Below are positions 38,231-42,431 of a stretch of 42,431 nt of DNA, piece by piece. Made by a program: the position numbers and the translations under genes. The stretch lies in contig CADAFC010000006.1 of NCBI GenBank assembly GCA_902787095.1, positions 1-42,431 of the forward strand, read 5' to 3'. This DNA comes from an uncultured Bacteroidia bacterium (GTDB lineage Bacteria; Bacteroidota; Bacteroidia; Bacteroidales; F082). The notes under the pieces were generated by a model. It had not been told where the DNA came from and made no database searches. It saw only the letters and a program-made list of their open reading frames with translations. Each line of letters opens with the position of its first letter. The first letter of the stretch is position 1.

Positions 38231-41200
38231 ATGAGCATGGAATTACCTAAGCAGTTCGACAATATCAATAGTCGTGTTATAGACGACCTCAAAGTCTCTT
38301 TGCGTAAAGGCTCTAAAGTGGCTGTTGCAGCTGCTTCGTTTTCAATTTATGCATACGAGGCCCTTAAGAATGAACTTGAAGATGTAGACGAGCTACGCTT
38401 TATTTTTACTTCACCGACATTTAACAAACCAGAGATTGGTAAAAAAGAAAAACGGGAGTTTTTTATCCCGAAACTGAATCGTGAGCGAAACCTCTATGGC
38501 TCGGAATATGAAATCCGACTGAGAAACCAGCTTTCACAAAAAGCTATTGCAAAGGAATGCGGCGAGTGGATTCGCAAAAAAGTTCGTTTCAAAACCAATG
38601 TTACCGAAGGTAATGTTTATACCCAAGCCACTGTCAGAAATAAGGATGACGAGCAGAGCTATATTCCGTTTAACGACTTTACGACCAGTACGTTAGGAAT
38701 TGAAAAAGGTGCCGACGTTTGCACAAATATCATACGTCTGGGCTATCCGATGACCACTAAGTTTGTGGCTGATTTCGACAAGATGTGGCAGAATCAGGAG
38801 CAGTTTAAGGATGTCACCGAAGCTGTGCTTGAAAATATCGAGAATGTCTATCGTGAGAATCCCCCGGAGTTTATATATTTTGTAACATTGTACAATATCT
38901 TCAACGAGTTTCTTGAGGATATATCTGAGGACGTTTTGCCCAATGAAGCTACAGGCTTCAAAGACAGCTGTATATGGAACAAACTTTACGATTTCCAAAA
39001 AGACGCAGCGCTGGCCATAATCAACAAACTTGAAAAGTATAACGGTTGCATTCTTGCTGACAGCGTTGGGTTGGGTAAAACCTTTACGGCTCTTGCAGTT
39101 ATAAAATATTATGAGACTAGAAATAAAAATGTTCTGGTGCTCTGCCCGAAAAAGCTGTGCGATAACTGGATGACTTATCGCAACAATTACATCAACAATC
39201 CTATTGCAGCCGATAGATTGGGCTATACTGTTTTGTTTCACTCCGACCTATCTCGCGACGGCGGCCAGTCGAACGGCATTGATTTGGACAAGATAAACTG
39301 GGGTAATTTCGACCTTGTGGTGATTGATGAATCGCATAACTTCCGCAATGGCGGAAAGCTTACACGCGACGACGATGACGACAATCCTCGTGAGAATCGT
39401 TACCTTCGCCTGATGAACCAGGTGATTCGTACAGGAGTGAAAACCAAGGTTCTGATGCTTTCAGCTACACCTGTCAACAACCGTTTCAACGATTTGAAGA
39501 ACCAGCTGCAGCTGGCTTATGAGGGCGAAGCTGAGCGCATCGACACTTTACTTAACACGAGTTCATCTATAGATGATATTTTCCGTAATGCGCAGAAAGC
39601 CTATAACCATTGGGCAAAACTGCCTAATGCCGAGCGTACTACTGACAGACTTCTCTCCATGCTGAGCTTTGATTTCTTTGAAGTGCTTGATTCTGTGACA
39701 ATAGCCCGAAGCCGCAAGCATGTTGAGGCTTATTACAATACAGAAGCCGTTGGAAAATTCCCGAAAAGGCTTCAGCCGCTATCGCGCCGTCCGTCGCTTA
39801 CCGACCTTCCATCAGCAATAAATTATAATGAGATTTTTGCCCAGCTGCAAAAGCTTAATCTTGCAATTTACACGCCTTCCGCGTTTATTCTGCCCTCCAA
39901 AATCAAGGATTATGCACTTGATACCGAAACTCATGGGTCTGGACTAACATTAGTCGGTCGTGAAATGGGTATTCGCCGATTGATGTGCATTTTGATGCTG
40001 AAGCGACTGGAAAGCTCCGTCAATTCGTTCCGACTTACTTTGGGTCGCTTGCTAAAGCTTATTGCAACGACTATAGATAAGATTGACAAGCATGAGATGT
40101 TTATCGATGTCGAAGATGTCGAAGGCTATGATTTGGATATCGATGATTCGGAAAACGACGCTTTTATCGGCACAAAAAAGAACAAGATTGCTCTTGAAGA
40201 TATCGACTATATAAGCTGGCGCCAGTATCTTGCAAAAGATAAGGAAGAACTTGAGCTTACACAGCTGATGCTCAATGATATAACTCCAGAACATGACAGT
40301 AAGCTTATCCAGTTAAAAGATGACCTTCGCGAAAAGTTCGCCCATCCTATCAATGGCGACAATAAGAAAGTGTTAATCTTTACCGCTTTCTCCGATACAG
40401 CTGTTTATCTGTATGATAATCTGGCAAATACTATCAAACAGAAATATGGTATGGATGTCGCTTTGGTAACTGGTGACGTGGAAGCTCGAAGCACTCTGAA
40501 ACTTAAGGAAAAGCTTGACTTTAACAAAGTGCTGACGCTTTTTTCGCCAATTTCAAAAGAGAAAGCTGCGATATATCCAAATATAAATGAGGAAATTCAG
40601 GTGCTTATCGCGACCGACTGTATCTCTGAAGGCCAGAACCTGCAGGATTGCGACTATTTGATAAACTATGATATTCACTGGAATCCGGTTCGCATTATCC
40701 AGCGTTTCGGACGTATTGACCGTATCGGCTCAAAGAATGAGGCTATCCAACTGGTGAACTATTGGCCTGATATGACGCTTGACGAATACATCGACCTTAA
40801 GGGTAGAGTGGAGGCAAGGATGAAAGTTTCGGTGCTGACTTCCACGGGAGACGATAATCCTATTTCTCCAGAGGAAAAAGGCGACCTTGAATATCGTAAA
40901 GCCCAACTCAAAAAGCTTCAGGAAGAGGTGGTTGATATTGAGGAGATGAACAACGGCGTTTCCATCATGGACTTGGGATTAAACGAATTCCGTTTGGATT
41001 TGCTGGAGTATATGAAAACCCACGAAGATGTTGAGCATACGCCATACGGGCTTCATGCTGTGGTGGAACACAATGAGTTCACCGAGCCGGGTGTGATATA
41101 TGTGTTGAAAAACCGCAACAAAGGCGTGAATATCGACAAAAAGAACAGACTGCACCCATTCTATATTGTTTATGTCCGCAACGATGGTTCTGTCGTCATT

Positions 41201-41485
41201 AACCATCTGGCACCTAAAGAGTTGCTCGATAAGTTCCGCAGTTTGTGCAAAGGCAAGAATATGCCGCAAACAACTCTTTGCCATGCTTTCAACAAGGAGA
41301 CCCGCGACGGGCAGAAAATGACGCAGTACTCGAAGCTGCTGGGCGATGCTATTGGGAGCATCATCAATGTTAAAGAGGAGAGCGATCTGGATTCATTCCT
41401 TGAAGGTGCGCAAGGTTCGCTCTTTACCAAAGAAATAACAGGTCTCGACGACTTCGAGCTTATTTGTTTCCTCGTAGTAAAATAG
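38231..41485 (+). CDS. SNF2-type superfamily 2 helicase with degenerate PLD-like N-terminus
   Basis: A 1084-residue ATP-dependent helicase or translocase of the type found in restriction and phage-defence islands. Residues 1-240 resemble the phospholipase D-like region that precedes such helicases (KVAVAAASFSIYAYEALKNE, IPFNDFTTSTLGIEKGADV), without a convincing HxK catalytic motif. Motif I ILADSVGLGKTFTALAV is near 275-290, motif II LVVIDESHNFRNGG near 360-373, and motif III VLMLSATPVNNRF follows. The second RecA half has VLIFTAFSDTAVYLY, the motif V region VLIATDCISEGQNLQDCDYL, and motif VI IIQRFGRIDRIGS near 822-834. The C-terminal 230 residues are of unknown fold. The DUF4391 gene starts 7 bp after the stop codon, so the pair is an operon; no methyltransferase is visible before the window ends. 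Confidence 0.88.
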   Translation: MSMELPKQFDNINSRVIDDLKVSLRKGSKVAVAAASFSIYAYEALKNELEDVDELRFIFTSPTFNKPEIGKKEKREFFIPKLNRERNLYGSEYEIRLRNQLSQKAIAKECGEWIRKKVRFKTNVTEGNVYTQATVRNKDDEQSYIPFNDFTTSTLGIEKGADVCTNIIRLGYPMTTKFVADFDKMWQNQEQFKDVTEAVLENIENVYRENPPEFIYFVTLYNIFNEFLEDISEDVLPNEATGFKDSCIWNKLYDFQKDAALAIINKLEKYNGCILADSVGLGKTFTALAVIKYYETRNKNVLVLCPKKLCDNWMTYRNNYINNPIAADRLGYTVLFHSDLSRDGGQSNGIDLDKINWGNFDLVVIDESHNFRNGGKLTRDDDDDNPRENRYLRLMNQVIRTGVKTKVLMLSATPVNNRFNDLKNQLQLAYEGEAERIDTLLNTSSSIDDIFRNAQKAYNHWAKLPNAERTTDRLLSMLSFDFFEVLDSVTIARSRKHVEAYYNTEAVGKFPKRLQPLSRRPSLTDLPSAINYNEIFAQLQKLNLAIYTPSAFILPSKIKDYALDTETHGSGLTLVGREMGIRRLMCILMLKRLESSVNSFRLTLGRLLKLIATTIDKIDKHEMFIDVEDVEGYDLDIDDSENDAFIGTKKNKIALEDIDYISWRQYLAKDKEELELTQLMLNDITPEHDSKLIQLKDDLREKFAHPINGDNKKVLIFTAFSDTAVYLYDNLANTIKQKYGMDVALVTGDVEARSTLKLKEKLDFNKVLTLFSPISKEKAAIYPNINEEIQVLIATDCISEGQNLQDCDYLINYDIHWNPVRIIQRFGRIDRIGSKNEAIQLVNYWPDMTLDEYIDLKGRVEARMKVSVLTSTGDDNPISPEEKGDLEYRKAQLKKLQEEVVDIEEMNNGVSIMDLGLNEFRLDLLEYMKTHEDVEHTPYGLHAVVEHNEFTEPGVIYVLKNRNKGVNIDKKNRLHPFYIVYVRNDGSVVINHLAPKELLDKFRSLCKGKNMPQTTLCHAFNKETRDGQKMTQYSKLLGDAIGSIINVKEESDLDSFLEGAQGSLFTKEITGLDDFELICFLVVK

Positions 41486-41492
41486 ATTGCTT

Positions 41493-42095
41493 ATGCTGGG
41501 ACTTCCGAAATCTACCGAATTGTCACAAGCCCTTCCCAAGGCTCGCATCTATGCTAAGTTTGAGTTGAGCTCAACACAGAAAGAGCGCTTCGATGAGGAT
41601 GTGTCGAGGATGACAATTGTGAATGTGATTTCGGAGCGAACAGTGCCGGCACTTCATGCTGGTGAAAAGGTTGAGTCGATATATGTGCTTGAGGTTCAGC
41701 TCAAAAAGAAAGACTACGACCTGAAAAAAATACAGCTGCTGTCGAAACTGATACCTCAGAAATTGTTGTTTCTGTTGAGATATAATGATGAGACGCAGCT
41801 CGCCATATTCCACACCAAACTTTTGATGAGCGACTGGGGTGCGGAACCAGAGATAACGGTATCAGGCTTGGATTTGGATGATGTGTGGGACAACATAGTA
41901 AAAACAATTGGCACTATCGAAGTTGAGGAAGGCAACACTCTCGTTGAGCAGATTGCCATTGATGATGACAGAGCCAAACTCAAACGCCAGATAGAGCAGC
42001 TTGAAAAGAAAGCAAGAACGGAAAAGCAGCCCAAAAAGAAGTTTGAAATATATAAAGAAATTATAGAATTGAAAGAATTTTTACAAAATTCGTAG
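41493..42095 (+). CDS. DUF4391 domain-containing protein
   Basis: A 200-residue protein that I recognise as DUF4391 from the N-terminal LGLPKSTELSQALPKARIYA, the central VESIYVLEVQLKKKDYDLKK then LLSKLIPQKLLFLLRYND, and a C-terminal coiled coil KLKRQIEQLEKKARTEKQPK. DUF4391 genes are, from memory, often next to SNF2-like helicases and DNA methyltransferases in restriction-type islands; no enzymatic function has been assigned that I know of. The ATG at 41493 is 7 bp downstream of the helicase stop codon and was chosen over the TTG two codons upstream. There is no signal peptide or membrane segment, so it is cytoplasmic. Confidence 0.8.
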   Translation: MLGLPKSTELSQALPKARIYAKFELSSTQKERFDEDVSRMTIVNVISERTVPALHAGEKVESIYVLEVQLKKKDYDLKKIQLLSKLIPQKLLFLLRYNDETQLAIFHTKLLMSDWGAEPEITVSGLDLDDVWDNIVKTIGTIEVEEGNTLVEQIAIDDDRAKLKRQIEQLEKKARTEKQPKKKFEIYKEIIELKEFLQNS

Positions 42096-42121
42096 TTTTT
42101 TTACAAAAATCGACAAAATAT

Positions 42122-42153
42122 TTTGAATTGAATCAAATTTTGTATTATTTTTG
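42122..42153 (+). promoter_or_regulatory. Promoter of the AAA ATPase gene (TTTG-N20-TATTTTTG)
   Basis: TTTG (42122-42125) and TATTTTTG (42146-42153) have the consensus 20-bp spacing, so this gene can be expressed separately from the helicase operon. Confidence 0.65.
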
Positions 42154-42175
42154 CAAAAAATAAAAAGTTAAAAAT

Positions 42176-42431
42176 ATGATTAGAGAATTTTGGGTCGAGA
42201 ACTTCCTGTCAATTAAGGAACGGCAAACACTTAACTTCGAAACAAAATCAAAGGAGGATGATTGGGCTTCTGTTGATATGGGAGGTGACAAACGCATTAA
42301 TAAAATTGCGGTTATTTATGGTGCAAATGCTTCGGGAAAATCAAACATGCTCATGGCCATACAGAATGTTTTTGAAATATTGTTTTACCCAAGAACCAAT
42401 CGGCAAAAATCTGTTATGACTAGAAGACCAT
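42176..42431 (+). CDS. AAA-type (ABC-like) ATPase, N-terminal fragment (3' end outside window)
   Basis: Eighty-five codons are visible before the window ends. The opening MIREFWVENFLSIKERQTLN and the Walker A VIYGANASGKSNMLMAI are typical of AAA_15/AAA_21 ATPases, the Smc/OLD-like group common in abortive-infection and other defence modules (often followed by an effector such as RloB, DUF4435 or a nuclease). Which type this is cannot be decided from the fragment. It lies 80 bp after the DUF4391 gene on the same strand and has its own promoter. No truncation or frameshift is visible in the part seen. Confidence 0.75.
   Translation, partial: MIREFWVENFLSIKERQTLNFETKSKEDDWASVDMGGDKRINKIAVIYGANASGKSNMLMAIQNVFEILFYPRTNRQKSVMTRRP

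Noticed and set aside
38231-41485. DISARM or BREX core helicase
   Set aside because: The domain order and the DUF4391 neighbour do not match the gene sets I know for these systems, and none of their other genes is in the window.

Overview
The window looks like chromosomal DNA of a Bacteroidota bacterium, most likely a member of the Bacteroidales. The evidence is repeated TAnnTTTG -7 promoter boxes (often with TTTG about 20 bp upstream), a C10 protease with a C-terminal domain of the type IX secretion kind, Bacteroidota-typical families (DUF3078, GWxTD, GH97, TIGR02757), and an LPS gene (kdsA). No rRNA, CRISPR array, insertion sequence or prophage was seen.

Left part (1-10.4 kb): the N-terminal 1286 residues of a large secreted repeat protein, then TIGR02757, kdsA, aat, truA, a GH97 glycosidase and a PepE-like peptidase. 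A degenerate 9-bp repeat (AATCCTACC) is scattered here. It fills spacers, sits in 5' leaders, and lies in frame inside at least two genes, where it encodes RIG-like tripeptides.

Middle (10.5-22.4 kb): one promoter precedes five exported proteins in a row, three of which share an LPP20-like pattern. They are followed by a P-type calcium ATPase and aroQ. On the other strand lie a family 2 glycosyltransferase, a GWxTD protein and a TPR/transmembrane/HTH protein.

Right-middle (22.4-37.8 kb): tRNA-Ser(UGA) and tRNA-Ser(CGA); a PEGA-SUMF1 secreted protein whose last 37 codons look like a diversity-generating retroelement variable region; a DUF234-type ATPase; a YfcE-like phosphoesterase with DUF3078; rlmB; rplS and trmD; tRNA-Leu(GAG) and tRNA-Leu(CAG); a C10 protease; an S9 peptidase; and a PNGase F-like glycoamidase divergent from the S9 gene.

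Right end (37.8-42.4 kb): a gene-free 416-bp stretch with a promoter and a potential multibranched RNA fold, then an SNF2-type helicase with a PLD-like N-terminus, a DUF4391 protein and the start of an AAA-type ATPase. This looks like the left edge of an anti-phage or restriction island.

A palindromic REP-like element (core GTCATTTCGAGCG, often ending AATCACCGGCAT) occurs at six loci, frequently touching gene ends. The most novel-looking items are the exported LPP20-like cluster, the possible DGR target, the structured RNA candidate beside the helicase, and the 9-bp coding repeat.
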